NCBI GenBank assembly: GCA_900539325.1
Contig: UQCC01000014.1
Location: 1 to 39,990 of the forward strand
Source of the DNA: an uncultured Eubacterium sp.
Lineage (GTDB): Bacteria; Bacillota; Clostridia; Oscillospirales; Acutalibacteraceae
DNA: 39,990 nt
Direction of reading: 5' to 3'
Made by a program: the position numbers and the translations under genes. Under the pieces are notes generated by a model, which was not told the origin of the DNA, searched no databases, and saw only the letters and a program-made list of their open reading frames with translations. Shown piece by piece: positions 30,140-39,027 of the stretch. How positions within the stretch are numbered: the stretch's first letter is position 1; each line of letters opens with the position of its first letter.

Positions 30140-32518
30140 TTAATCTCTGTATTCTTCTACAATGTAAGCCTCAAAAATATCGCCTGCCTGAATGTCATCA
30201 AAACCTGCAAGGCTGATACCGCATTCATAACCCGATGATACTTCCTTAACTTCATCCTTAAATCTCTTGAGGTTTGCAATATCAACATCGGCAATTTGCT
30301 TGTCGTTTCTCATAACACGAATCTTACCGCCACGCTTAATGTTACCCGATGTAACAACGCAACCTGCAATAGTACCTGCCGAAGAAATTTTGTAAACCTC
30401 ACGAACTTCTGCCGCACCTGTGTCTACATCACGATACTTAGGTGCCCTCATACCACGCATAGCGTTTTCAATATCTTCAATAGCGTCATAAATAATATCG
30501 TAAGTCTTGATTTCGATACCGTCACGGTTTGCACTTTCCTGTGCGATTGGATCAATACCTACTGCAAAGCCTACAATAATTGCATTTGAAGCATTTGCAA
30601 GCATAACATCACTTTCGTTGATTGTGCCGACACCGCCGTGGATAATCTTAACTCTGACTTCATCATTTTCAATCTTGAGAAGTGACTGCTTAACGGCTTC
30701 AACCGAACCTTGAACATCAGCCTTAACAATGATGTTGAGGTCTTTAAGTTCGCCCTCGTGGAGAGTGTCAAACAATGTGTCAAGAGTAACCTTTTGGAAT
30801 GCCTTGAATTCTTCTTCCTTAGCTTCAGCCTTACGCTGTTCAACAAGCTGACGGGCAAGTTTTTCATCCGATACGGCATTGAAGAGGTCGCCGCTCATAG
30901 GAACATTGTCAAGACCCATAATTTCAACAGGAACAGACGGACCTGCCGAATTTATCTTTTTGCCCTGGCAGTCAACCATTGCTCTTACCTTACCTACGGC
31001 TGTACCTGCAACGATAACATCACCTGCATTGAGAGTACCGTTTTGTACAAGAAGTGTTGCAATAGGACCTCTGCCCTTGTCAAGCTTCGCTTCAATAACA
31101 ACACCTTTTGCGGATCTGTCCGGATTAGCTTTAAGCTCGCACATTTCTGCAACAAGGTTGATGGTTTCAAGAAGTTTGTCGATACCCATCTTTGTTTTAG
31201 CCGAAACAGGAACGCAGATAACATCGCCGCCCCATTCTTCCGGAACAAGCTCGTGCTCTGTGAGCTGTTGCATAACTCTGTCAGGATTTGCACCCTCTTT
31301 ATCCATCTTGTTGATGGCAACAATGATTTCTACACCTGCTGCTTTTGCATGATTGATAGCCTCAATAGTCTGCGGCATAATACCGTCATCTGCGGCAACA
31401 ACAAGAACGGCAATATCCGTGCTCATTGCACCTCTTGCACGCATTGCAGTAAATGCGGCGTGACCCGGTGTGTCAAGGAAAGTAATAACCTGTTTATCAG
31501 GAGTTACTACCTGATAAGCACCGATAGCCTGTGTAATACCGCCGGCTTCGGTTGATGTAACGGATGTGTTACGAATAGCATCAAGGATGGAAGTTTTACC
31601 GTGGTCAACGTGACCCATAACGCAAACAACCGGTGGGCGTGTAACTGCGTTTTCATCGTTTTCGTCCTCTGCCTCGATAATCTGCTCTTCGATTGTAACA
31701 ACAACCTCTTTTTCAACCTTTGCACCAAGTTCTGTTGCAACGATTTCGGCTGTATCGTAGTCGATAACCTCGTTAACCGATACCATCATACCGAGTTTCA
31801 TAAGTGCTTTGATTACTTCGTTGGCTGCAAGACGAAGGCGTGAAGCAAGTTCGCCTACTGTAATTTCGTCACCGACTGTAATCTTGATTTGTTGCTTCTT
31901 TCTCTGCTCTGCAATACGGGCAAGACGCTGTGACTCTGTTTCTTTCTTTGAACGGGCGTGCATACCCTGAGGCTTCTTCTTTCTGTACTGCTTTGATTTT
32001 TGATTAAGCTTTTGCTTTTTCTGATAATCGTTTACTGTATTTGCAGGAGAAATATCTTCGTACTTCTGATTATACTTTTCAAGGTCAACATTGTTAACCC
32101 TTGTATCAATATGGCGAGCCTCGCCCTTTGTTCTTGCCTGAGGAGCCTGCTCTGCCTTTTTCTTTGCTTTTTCTTCCGCTCTCTTTGCAGCCTGCTCAGC
32201 CATTTGAAGAATAGCGGCTTGACTTTGACGCTTCTTGTTTTTAGCCTCGTTCTTAGGGTCAGCCTCTTTCTTTGCTTCCTTTTTAGGTGCCGCCTTCTTT
32301 TTCGGAGCGGCCTTTTTTTGTGCAAAGTAGCTATCAAAATTGCTTACGCTGTTTGCTTGTGTAAGTTTATCAAAAAGGATGTTAAGTTCATCCTCGCTGA
32401 GTGCAGTTGCAGCTTTTTTTGCAGGACCTTCGCAGTATTGGTCAAGTACTTCGATAATTTCTTTGTTTTGCTTTCCGAAGTCTTTTGCAACATCGGAAAC
32501 CTTAATCTTTATTACCAT
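30140..32518 (-). CDS. infB: Translation initiation factor IF-2
   Basis: This 792-residue GTPase brings initiator tRNA to the ribosome. A short N-terminal IF2N helix (VSDVAKDFGKQNKEI) is followed by a long Lys/Ala/Glu-rich linker (about 70-200), a second IF2N copy (EITVGELASRL), the G domain with GHVDHGKT, DTPGHAAF and NKMDK, and the IF2 C domains. CAGGAGGAAAACGAGT precedes the ATG. It overlaps the ylxQ gene by 17 bp. Confidence 0.97.
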   Translation of the reverse strand: MVIKIKVSDVAKDFGKQNKEIIEVLDQYCEGPAKKAATALSEDELNILFDKLTQANSVSNFDSYFAQKKAAPKKKAAPKKEAKKEADPKNEAKNKKRQSQAAILQMAEQAAKRAEEKAKKKAEQAPQARTKGEARHIDTRVNNVDLEKYNQKYEDISPANTVNDYQKKQKLNQKSKQYRKKKPQGMHARSKKETESQRLARIAEQRKKQQIKITVGDEITVGELASRLRLAANEVIKALMKLGMMVSVNEVIDYDTAEIVATELGAKVEKEVVVTIEEQIIEAEDENDENAVTRPPVVCVMGHVDHGKTSILDAIRNTSVTSTEAGGITQAIGAYQVVTPDKQVITFLDTPGHAAFTAMRARGAMSTDIAVLVVAADDGIMPQTIEAINHAKAAGVEIIVAINKMDKEGANPDRVMQQLTEHELVPEEWGGDVICVPVSAKTKMGIDKLLETINLVAEMCELKANPDRSAKGVVIEAKLDKGRGPIATLLVQNGTLNAGDVIVAGTAVGKVRAMVDCQGKKINSAGPSVPVEIMGLDNVPMSGDLFNAVSDEKLARQLVEQRKAEAKEEEFKAFQKVTLDTLFDTLHEGELKDLNIIVKADVQGSVEAVKQSLLKIENDEVRVKIIHGGVGTINESDVMLANASNAIIVGFAVGIDPIAQESANRDGIEIKTYDIIYDAIEDIENAMRGMRAPKYRDVDTGAAEVREVYKISSAGTIAGCVVTSGNIKRGGKIRVMRNDKQIADVDIANLKRFKDEVKEVSSGYECGISLAGFDDIQAGDIFEAYIVEEYRD

Positions 32519-32840
32519 ACTCGTTTTCCTCCTGATTAATTAATTCTTTTATTCTGCCGGAAAAGTTAATATCGTTAACCGTAATAACTCCCGCTTTGTA
32601 GCCCAAGGCCATATGGATGTCGTTTATCGTTTCGGGAATAATTTTAACGGCAACATCATGTTTTGACTTTTGTATGCTTACCTCAAATTCATCAACAAGT
32701 CGCTTTGAAGCATCCGACGCAAAAATCACAAGGTCGGTCTTATGCTCAATCACGGATTTAACCGCCATATCGTGACCCATTGAGAGTTTACCCGCTCTTC
32801 TCGCCATTCCCAGCATTGAGAGATATTTTTTATTCGGCAT
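32502..32840 (-). CDS. ylxQ: L7Ae-family ribosome-associated protein YlxQ
   Basis: This 112-residue K-turn RNA-binding-type protein of the L7Ae/L30e fold sits between ylxR and infB in most Firmicutes. Visible features are LGMARRAGKLSMGHD and the LVIFASDASKR strand-turn. It overlaps both neighbours (11 bp and 17 bp). Confidence 0.9.
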   Translation of the reverse strand: MPNKKYLSMLGMARRAGKLSMGHDMAVKSVIEHKTDLVIFASDASKRLVDEFEVSIQKSKHDVAVKIIPETINDIHMALGYKAGVITVNDINFSGRIKELINQEENEYGNKD

Positions 32841-33099
32841 TTGAAATTTCTTCTTCCATTTTATCGTATACGCTGTCCTCTATTTTCATAGAAAACGCTC
32901 TTTCAAAGGCACGCTTTTTTCTTGCTTTTTTCAAGCAATCTGCGTTTTTGCAAACATAAGCACCTCTGCCGGCTTTTTTGCCCGTAAGGTCAAGGCTGAC
33001 TTCTCCGTCGGGGCCTTTAACCACTCTTACAAGTGTACGCTTGTCAAACATTTCGCCGCAGCCCGTACACATTCTCATAGGTACTTTTTTGGTTTTCAT
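32830..33099 (-). CDS. ylxR: YlxR family protein (RnpM)
   Basis: This 89-residue basic protein has the family start KVPMRMCTGCGEMFDKRTLVRV and the core GKKAGRGAYVC. In Firmicutes it has been linked to binding of the RNase P RNA. The gene lies between nusA and ylxQ, with 21 bp after nusA. Confidence 0.92.
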   Translation of the reverse strand: MKTKKVPMRMCTGCGEMFDKRTLVRVVKGPDGEVSLDLTGKKAGRGAYVCKNADCLKKARKKRAFERAFSMKIEDSVYDKMEEEISNAE

Positions 33100-33120
33100 A
33101 AGCTATCACCTTTGTTATAA

Positions 33121-34212
33121 TTATTCTTCGCTGTCGCTTTCTTCAAGAGCAGTTTCAGACTCGCCCTCGTAGAAGCCCGATTCAGGCTTGATGTCAATCT
33201 TCCACGATGTAAGCTTTGCGGCAAGGCGAACATTTTGACCCTTATTACCGATTGCAAGTGAAAGTTGATCGTCCGGAACTGTTGCTCTGCAAGACTTTGC
33301 GTCTTCGTCAAGAATTTCAACAGAAATTACATCAGACGGTGCAAGTGCGGCAGAAACAAACTCGGCAGGGTCTGTGCTGTACTTAACAATATCAATCTTT
33401 TCACCGCCGAGAGCGTCAACAACATTTGAAACTCTCTGACCCTTAGGACCGATACACGAACCTACTGCGTCTACATTTTCGTCCTTTGAATATACGGCAA
33501 TTTTTGTACGAGAGCCTGCCTCACGGGAAACGCTCATAATCTCGATTGTTCCGTCAAAAATTTCAGGAACTTCTGTTTCAAACAAGCGTCTTACAAGACC
33601 CGGGTGAGTTCTTGAAATCATAACCTTTGGACCTTTGCCCATATCCTTAACATCAACAACAAAAATCTTTGTCATCTGACCTTCAACAAATGTTTCGCCC
33701 GGAACCTGCTCTGCCTTTGGAAGAACAGCCTCGCTGTGACCGATTTCAAGGTAAACATTGCCTGTTACAGGGTCAACCTTACTAACCTTTGCAGAAAGAA
33801 GTTCTTGGTTTTTGCTCTGGAACTCTTCAAGCATCTTTCCTCTTTCCGCCTCACGGATACCCTGACGGATAACATGCTTTGCGGTTTGAGCAACGATTCT
33901 GCCGAAGTCTTTTGTCTTGAGCGGAATGTCAATTGTTTTGCCGACCTTTGCACTCTTGCGAATAAGCTGAGCCTGCTCAAGAGTGAGGTCTGTATCAGGG
34001 TCTTCAATCTCTTCAACAACATTTTTGGTTACATAAACCTTAATGCTCATTTTTTCCGGATCAATGTCGCAATGTACAATGTCCTTGCCGTTGTAATCGT
34101 GCTTTGCGGCAACAATAATTGCGGCAGCAATTTTTTCGTAAAGATAATCTTCCGGAATTCCTTTTTCAGCTGTAAGCATTTTTACTGCTTCAAAAAATTC
34201 TTTGTTCATCAT
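33121..34212 (-). CDS. nusA: Transcription termination/antitermination factor NusA
   Basis: This 363-residue protein modulates pausing and termination by RNA polymerase. The NusA N domain is followed by the S1 domain (around 135-200) and two KH domains with EVGSCIGPKGQRV-like (VGSCIGPKGQRVSNV) and LAIGNKGQNVRLA motifs. It ends in a short acidic tail (ESETALEESDSEE). The gene is preceded by rimP after about 40 bp. Confidence 0.95.
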   Translation of the reverse strand: MMNKEFFEAVKMLTAEKGIPEDYLYEKIAAAIIVAAKHDYNGKDIVHCDIDPEKMSIKVYVTKNVVEEIEDPDTDLTLEQAQLIRKSAKVGKTIDIPLKTKDFGRIVAQTAKHVIRQGIREAERGKMLEEFQSKNQELLSAKVSKVDPVTGNVYLEIGHSEAVLPKAEQVPGETFVEGQMTKIFVVDVKDMGKGPKVMISRTHPGLVRRLFETEVPEIFDGTIEIMSVSREAGSRTKIAVYSKDENVDAVGSCIGPKGQRVSNVVDALGGEKIDIVKYSTDPAEFVSAALAPSDVISVEILDEDAKSCRATVPDDQLSLAIGNKGQNVRLAAKLTSWKIDIKPESGFYEGESETALEESDSEE

Positions 34213-34252
34213 TTTTCCCTATTCATCCTTTCGGTATAAAATTTAAAATAAA

Positions 34253-34741
34253 TTACATTTCCTGTGAAAAATCATTTATATCAAAATCATCAAGTTTAAC
34301 ATAAGAAGTATCTTTTTTATTAACCGTAACGCTTTGACCGTCCTGAAGTTCTACGGTGATTTCTTTGTTTTCGTATTTAACAAGTTTTCCGTTAAAATCA
34401 CGAACGCCGTCAATCGCCCTGATTGTCCTCATCATAACGGGAGCACCGATATACTTTTCAAAGTGCTTGTCTTTTACAAGTTCTCTTTCAACTCCCGGCG
34501 AGCTGACCTCCATCATATAACTCTGAGAAATCGGGTCTGCCTCGTCAAGCGGCTTTGATATTGCGTGAGTAAAATCAACGCAATCGTTCATATCTATTCC
34601 GCCGTCTTTGTCGATAAAAATACGCAAATACCAATCCGAGCCTTCCTTTGCAAACTGAATGTTCCAAATATCATATCCCATTTCATCCGCAAAAGGCTTG
34701 ATAATTTCTTCAACCCTTTGCACTGTTGTAGGCTTTGCCAA
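34253..34741 (-). CDS. rimP: Ribosome maturation factor RimP
   Basis: This 162-residue protein assists 30S assembly. The core YDIWNIQFAKEGSDWYLRIFID and VSSPGVERELV are family signatures. The frame opens at 34807 from an ATG, but this adds 22 non-family residues. A TTG at 34741 is preceded by an ideal GGAGGTGTTAAC and gives the usual beginning (AKPTTVQRVEEI), so TTG is chosen. Head of the nusA operon. The upstream ATG region is leader RNA. Confidence 0.9.
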   Translation of the reverse strand: MAKPTTVQRVEEIIKPFADEMGYDIWNIQFAKEGSDWYLRIFIDKDGGIDMNDCVDFTHAISKPLDEADPISQSYMMEVSSPGVERELVKDKHFEKYIGAPVMMRTIRAIDGVRDFNGKLVKYENKEITVELQDGQSVTVNKKDTSYVKLDDFDINDFSQEM

Positions 34742-34790
34742 GTTAACACCTCCTCGGACCGCTTTGCAGTCCCCTACAATAAAAAGAAGC

Positions 34791-34805
34791 GAACCCATTG
34801 GGTTC
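34791..34805 (-). promoter_or_regulatory. Leader hairpin upstream of rimP
   Basis: GAACCC pairs with GGGTTC with 3 bases between, followed on the minus strand by GCTTCTTTTTATTG: a short attenuator-like hairpin in the rimP-nusA leader. A second small stem (GGAC/GTCC) covers the region just before the ribosome binding site. Confidence 0.4.
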
Positions 34806-34837
34806 ACCTCACTTTGGTTTACATTCGATTAATATAT

Positions 34838-34865
34838 ATTATATATTATAATTTATATTTGTCAA
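34838..34865 (-). promoter_or_regulatory. Promoter of the rimP-nusA-infB operon
   Basis: TTGACA at 34860-34865, 16-bp spacer, TATAAT at 34838-34843. The -35 box overlaps the stop codon of the upstream membrane protein gene. Confidence 0.75.
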
Positions 34866-35242
34866 GTATTTTGTTGCAATTTAAGGCATTTTACCACCGT
34901 CGGAACAAGCATTGCAAAGCCGAAAGGCACGGACAGCACCACCATAGGTATGCAAAACACCACCATAAGCACAATTTGCTTTGTTGTTAACTCATCGATT
35001 CTGATAAATCCCACGCAAAAACCTGTAAGCGACGACACGGGAACAAGAGCACAAACAATCGACAAAAGCACCTTTTCGCCAAACGACATTGCAATGTTTA
35101 TATCATCTCTGCCCGAAATTGCTACAACCAAAATCAAAGTCAGTCCAAAAAGCGCAACAAAGGTTATCAAAGTGCCTACTAAAAATCTTTTTGCCGTCTT
35201 TTTGCTCCAATTTTTATACATAAAACCAAACCGTTCTTTCAA
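34862..35242 (-). CDS. Small integral membrane protein, up to 126 aa
   Basis: The protein has three hydrophobic segments: LVGTLITFVALFGLTLILVV, then VLLSIVCALVPVSSLTGFCV and IVLMVVFCIPMVVLSVPFGF. No named family is recognised. The start is uncertain: a TTG at 35242 gives MKERFGF, an ATG at 35221 gives MYKNWSKK; neither has a strong ribosome binding site. It lies between pduL (divergent) and the nusA operon promoter, in its own unit. Function unknown. Confidence 0.6.
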   Translation of the reverse strand: MKERFGFMYKNWSKKTAKRFLVGTLITFVALFGLTLILVVAISGRDDINIAMSFGEKVLLSIVCALVPVSSLTGFCVGFIRIDELTTKQIVLMVVFCIPMVVLSVPFGFAMLVPTVVKCLKLQQNT

Positions 35243-35279
35243 ATAAATTCATACTTCTTAAATAATAACAAATTAAGTG

Positions 35280-35308
35280 TTGAAAAACAATATGAAATGG
35301 TATAAAAT
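35280..35308 (+). promoter_or_regulatory. Promoter of pduL
   Basis: TTGAAA (35280-35285), 17-bp spacer, TAAAAT (35303-35308), about 40 bp before the start codon. Confidence 0.5.
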
Positions 35309-35347
35309 ATAGCTGTTAAAAAAGAAATTAATTTTGGAGGATTAATT

Positions 35348-35926
35348 ATGGCTAATCAGGTAGTAGTAGAAATTTCTGCTCGTCACGTTCATGTGTCAAA
35401 GGAAGATTTGGAAACACTTTTCGGCAAGGACTATCAGCTCACAGTAAAGAAAGAGCTTTCACAGCCGGGTCAATTTGCTTGTGAAGAAAGAGTAAGAGTT
35501 GTCGGCACAAAGGGTGAATTCCCTGCAGTTTCAATTCTCGGTCCGTGCAGAAATGCAACACAGGTTGAGCTTTCTCTCACAGACGCTCGTTCAATCGGCG
35601 TTGTTGCTCCTGTAAGAGAATCAGGCGACATCGAGGGTTCAGGCACTTGCAAACTCATTGGTCCGTGCGGTGAAGTTGAAATCGCTTGCGGTGTTATCGC
35701 AGCAAAGCGTCACATCCACGCAACAACAAAGGATGCAGAGGAATTCGGTCTTACAAACGGCGAAATCGTTTCAGTTGAAATCCCATCGGCAAACGGCAGA
35801 AACCTCACTTTCGGTGATGTTGTTGTCAGAGTAAGCGACAGCTATGCACTTGCTATGCACATCGACACAGACGAAGCAAACGCAGCAGGTATGAAGCCAA
35901 ACACAATGGGCACGATTATTAAATAA
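35348..35926 (+). CDS. pduL: PduL-type phosphate acyltransferase
   Basis: This 192-residue enzyme swaps CoA and phosphate on a short acyl group (propanoyl- or acetyl-CoA to acyl phosphate). The two PduL half-domains show the zinc-binding RHVHVS and RHIHATT motifs, with GPCRNATQVELS and FGDVVVRVSDSYALAMHIDTDEAN typical of the family. It lacks a microcompartment-targeting N-terminal extension and has no shell genes nearby, so it most likely serves as the cytoplasmic phosphotransacetylase. TTTTGGAGGATTAATT precedes the ATG; expression is monocistronic with its own terminator. Confidence 0.93.
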   Translation: MANQVVVEISARHVHVSKEDLETLFGKDYQLTVKKELSQPGQFACEERVRVVGTKGEFPAVSILGPCRNATQVELSLTDARSIGVVAPVRESGDIEGSGTCKLIGPCGEVEIACGVIAAKRHIHATTKDAEEFGLTNGEIVSVEIPSANGRNLTFGDVVVRVSDSYALAMHIDTDEANAAGMKPNTMGTIIK

Positions 35927-35943
35927 ATTCATTACTTAACAGT

Positions 35944-35974
35944 AAAAGGAGACGGAATTATCCGCCTCCTTTTT
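35944..35974. terminator. Bidirectional terminator after pduL
   Basis: AAAAGGAGACGGA pairs imperfectly with TCCGCCTCCTTTT, followed by T's on the plus strand; the T tract overlaps the stop codon of the convergent 35973 gene. Confidence 0.85.
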
Positions 35975-36353
35975 ATGTTTCTTCAATATAAATATCAACC
36001 TTTAAGATTGCCTCGGTTTGCAACAACCTGTATTCTTCCGAAGCAAGCACAAACTGCTTGAATTCATTTATGTCTTCAATCCACTCACAGCTTGCAAAGT
36101 CCTCGTATTTCATACTCGGCGGATACACAACATCCGTATGCAGTTGAACATACTCGTCACCGCTGTCTTTGTATTGCAAAACGAGCGAAAAATAATACTC
36201 TTCATCACAGGTAAACTGATACAAACCTGTTTCAAACAGAAAATTCTTTTCAGGCAAATCTGCACTGCATTCCTCGCAAAATATATCAACAATTTCGCTA
36301 AGAGGTGTACGATTATTTATTTTTTGCTTCAAATTTTCAACCAAATTTTTCAT
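35973..36353 (-). CDS. Hypothetical protein, 126 aa
   Basis: No family is recognised. It is a cytoplasmic, acidic protein with several aromatic residues (YQFTCDEEYYFSLVLQY) and no catalytic motif visible. It follows the DUF3784-like membrane protein gene by only 6 bp, so they share a transcript. Similar small proteins with EEYYF stretches occur as accessory or immunity-like proteins, but I cannot assign this. Confidence 0.6.
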   Translation of the reverse strand: MKNLVENLKQKINNRTPLSEIVDIFCEECSADLPEKNFLFETGLYQFTCDEEYYFSLVLQYKDSGDEYVQLHTDVVYPPSMKYEDFASCEWIEDINEFKQFVLASEEYRLLQTEAILKVDIYIEET

Positions 36354-36359
36354 ACAAAC

Positions 36360-36656
36360 TCACTTATTCTTGCAAATTGTGTTGAAGAATATAACCAAAA
36401 GAACAACGCCTACAACAACCACCGGGAACAGAATTCCAACCATATAGAAGTCTTTGTTGACAAATATTCCGATAAACGAAACGACTGCAACAACAATAGA
36501 AAAAACGGCAAACATACGGTTGATTTTTTTAGTATCATACTCGTTTTGAGTGCTTTCGGAAGTGTTCAAACCTGCAATTAAGAAATCACCTTTATTGAAC
36601 GCAAAAATTATACCAAAAACAAGAAAAATCACGGTTAAAACAATGTAAATAGCCAT
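36360..36656 (-). CDS. DUF3784-like small membrane protein
   Basis: The 98-residue protein has an N-terminal membrane helix (IYIVLTVIFLVFGIIFAF), the characteristic KGDFLIAGLNTSE stretch of DUF3784 proteins, then two more helices (AVFSIVVAVVSFIGIFV and MVGILFPVVVVGVVLLVIFF). Function of this family is unknown. It is co-transcribed with the 35973 gene. Confidence 0.75.
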   Translation of the reverse strand: MAIYIVLTVIFLVFGIIFAFNKGDFLIAGLNTSESTQNEYDTKKINRMFAVFSIVVAVVSFIGIFVNKDFYMVGILFPVVVVGVVLLVIFFNTICKNK

Positions 36657-36678
36657 AAAATCACCTCGAAAAATTAAA

Positions 36679-37359
36679 CTATATTTCTTTCAAATATTTA
36701 TCAAGCGTCGCATTTCCACTTATATATAATTTATCTAAATAACCATATAACTTATTATAAAATTCTTCCGCTTCGCATTTAAGTTTATATGCTTTTTCTT
36801 TTCCTTTAGCAGTCAACATTTTGTCGTAAACTTTACTTAACTTATGTATATATTCGGTAAAAAAAGACTCTTTTGTTTTGTCAAATCCATTTTGGACTTT
36901 ACCGTTTACAACATAATAAATAGGCTCATTAATCGCACCTTTGTACATCAATGTTCTCGAAATTCCAATCAAACCGGCAGCATCAATTTTATCGGAATCA
37001 TACAAAATTTTTGCCTCTATGGTTTTTGGGATATTATTTCCTCTGTATCTGTGACATCGTATGCATTCTGCAACTTTAAGCGAAAAATCGACAGAAAAAT
37101 TATTTTCAATTAGCCAATTATATGCAATTTCACTTCCATATTCGGCATGATCAATGCTACCATCATTTATTTGTGCCGGTCTGCCTATGTCATGTAACAA
37201 ACACGATGTAATGAGAATATCAAAATTCACATTGTTTTCACATTTTGCAATATCAAGAGCATTATATAAAACCCTGTAAATATGTTCTCTGTCGTGACAA
37301 GAATCGCCACAATATCGGAGCATAAATTGTTCTATTTTATCAAAATCAACTTTTTTCAT
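36679..37359 (-). CDS. HD-domain phosphohydrolase
   Basis: This 226-residue protein has the HD metal site: CHDREHIYRV (first His), LLHDIGRP (His-Asp pair), CIRCHRYRG and SDKIDAAGLIG. Related small HD proteins hydrolyse nucleotides or phosphate esters. The NUDIX gene ends 3 bp before its start codon, so the two are coupled and may both serve nucleotide cleaning. Confidence 0.85.
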   Translation of the reverse strand: MKKVDFDKIEQFMLRYCGDSCHDREHIYRVLYNALDIAKCENNVNFDILITSCLLHDIGRPAQINDGSIDHAEYGSEIAYNWLIENNFSVDFSLKVAECIRCHRYRGNNIPKTIEAKILYDSDKIDAAGLIGISRTLMYKGAINEPIYYVVNGKVQNGFDKTKESFFTEYIHKLSKVYDKMLTAKGKEKAYKLKCEAEEFYNKLYGYLDKLYISGNATLDKYLKEI

Positions 37360-37362
37360 ACT

Positions 37363-37788
37363 TCAAATATGCTTTCTATTTAGTATCTCTTTAATCAAAT
37401 ACGGTTGAATGTTCGGATAAGTCCAATTATCCGGCAAATCATCAAGCATAACAATTTTTTCAATCTCACTGTCGATTTCACCGAATGTAGAAATTTCGGC
37501 ATAACAAAGAAGTCCAAATGTTTCCGAACCGTCAAAATTATTTTCATCAATAACCGAATAAACACATATTGGTTTCAAATCAAAATCAATCGCTCCGGTT
37601 TCTTCAACCAATTCTCGCCTTGCGGTTTCAACAATATCTTCACCGTGTTCTCTGTGACCGCCCGGGATTTCATATGTCGTACGCTCTTTATGCTTACAAA
37701 ACACCCACTTACCGTTACTTTTTGAAACAATTACGGCAAACTTCAGCAAATTGTCATCCACACTGTCGTAAAAATTAACGCTCATCAT
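37363..37788 (-). CDS. NUDIX hydrolase
   Basis: The 141-residue protein contains the complete Nudix box: GHREHGEDIVETARRELVEE followed by TGA, with the Glu residues that bind the metal. Such enzymes hydrolyse nucleoside diphosphates linked to another moiety; this one may clean oxidised nucleotides, but the substrate cannot be read out. GGGGAGTA is before a double ATG; the first or second ATG may be used. Confidence 0.88.
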   Translation of the reverse strand: MMSVNFYDSVDDNLLKFAVIVSKSNGKWVFCKHKERTTYEIPGGHREHGEDIVETARRELVEETGAIDFDLKPICVYSVIDENNFDGSETFGLLCYAEISTFGEIDSEIEKIVMLDDLPDNWTYPNIQPYLIKEILNRKHI

Positions 37789-37932
37789 TACTCCCCGTTC
37801 CTTTCAATTTCAATATAACACATTAAAAACAAGATGTCCATATATTTATACTACTATATAAAGTCAACTTGAAAATAGAAATTATTTATGATATTGTTTA
37901 TATAAAATAATAATCTATATGGAGAAACTTTA

Positions 37933-38685
37933 ATGAATAAATACACAAAAAATATAAACAGAATCGAATTTGTAATTACAAATTCCTGCACAGGCAAATG
38001 CAAGCATTGCTCGCAAGGCGAACATGTGTCAAATGAACATATAGACACCGAATTAGCAGTTCAAGCTGTACATGATATATGTAATGATTATAAAATTGAT
38101 TCGCTTATGACATTTGGTGGTGAACCTTTGTTGTATCCCGAAACCGTTTTTGAAATTCATTCTGCCGCAAAAGAATGTGGAATCAAATACAGAGAATTAA
38201 TCACAAATGGCTACTTCAGTAAAAAAATTGACAGAATACAACAAGTAGCTGAAATGCTTGCAAAAAGTGGTGTAAATATCATTAAACTTTCTGTTGACTC
38301 ATTTCATCAGGAAAACATACCTTTGGAAATTGTGATGGAATATGCAAAAGAGATTCTTAAAACCGGTGTGTCAATTCAAACACATCCTGCATGGCTTATT
38401 AGTCCAAACGACAATAATCGTTTTAACGAAGAAACAAAAAAGATTCTTGCCGAATTTAATAAAATAGGCATAGAAGCATCAGACGGAAATATAATCTTTG
38501 CAAGTGGTAGTGCATTAAAATATTTTGGTGAATATTTCAATGACAACAAAGAAATTCATAATCCTTATCTTGAAAATAAAAACGACATTAAAACAATCAG
38601 TTTTTCAGCAAACGGTAATGTCCTCAACGGAAACATTTATAAGAACACAATTACAGATATAATAAACAACTATGAACCAAAATAA
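37933..38685 (+). CDS. Small radical SAM protein
   Basis: This 250-residue enzyme has the [4Fe-4S]-AdoMet motif CTGKCKHC near its N-terminus (in FVITNSCTGKCKHCSQGEH), the GGEP motif (TFGGEPLLYPE) and the core barrel that extends to about 180. The C-terminal part is short and lacks the cysteine cluster of SPASM-type peptide modifiers. No precursor peptide gene is evident beside it. The role is unknown, possibly a peptide- or cofactor-modifying enzyme. GGAGAAACTTTA is the ribosome binding site. The upstream gap has a TTGAAA box, but no clear partner. Confidence 0.82.
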   Translation: MNKYTKNINRIEFVITNSCTGKCKHCSQGEHVSNEHIDTELAVQAVHDICNDYKIDSLMTFGGEPLLYPETVFEIHSAAKECGIKYRELITNGYFSKKIDRIQQVAEMLAKSGVNIIKLSVDSFHQENIPLEIVMEYAKEILKTGVSIQTHPAWLISPNDNNRFNEETKKILAEFNKIGIEASDGNIIFASGSALKYFGEYFNDNKEIHNPYLENKNDIKTISFSANGNVLNGNIYKNTITDIINNYEPK

Positions 38686-38730
38686 TCCTATCATCAAACA
38701 AAAAAAATAAGCGGAATTTTTGCAAAAAAT

Positions 38731-38911
38731 AACCGTAGTGGCGAATTGCGTTCGCCTAAAGGAAATATAAATCCTCCACTTGTTATACAAGGGGAGGTGG
38801 ATTTTGCGAAGCAAAAGACAGAGGGGTTAAAAAAAACACAATCTATTTACGAAATATGTCGAAAAAAGGATGTGAATAATTTTCACATAAAGAGAGTTTG
38901 TCTACAAAAAT
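38731..38911 (+). repeat. Structured intergenic repeat, copy 1
   Basis: About 180 bp, closely similar to 39650-39829. Inner stems are CCTCC...GGAGG (38773-38798, with ACTTG/CAAG inside) and TTTTGCGAAGCAAAA (38803-38817). The rest, including ACACAATCTATTTACGAAAT and GAATAATTTTCACATAAAG, is also conserved between copies. No coding capacity; a mobile repeat or small RNA family is likely. Confidence 0.8.
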
Positions 38912-38945
38912 AACCATAGGGGCGAACTGTGTTCACCTAAAGAAA
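38912..38945 (+). repeat. Partial third copy of the intergenic repeat
   Basis: The first 34 bp of the unit (AACCATAGGGGCGAACTGTG...) restart directly after copy 1, then stop. The unit therefore also occurs in tandem and can be truncated. Confidence 0.65.
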
Positions 38946-39027
38946 TAATAATTATTCGGATGAGTGGTTTAAATTTATCGAAAAGATCGATATATTTTTC
39001 TTTTTTAGCCAATGAAATATAAATTGC

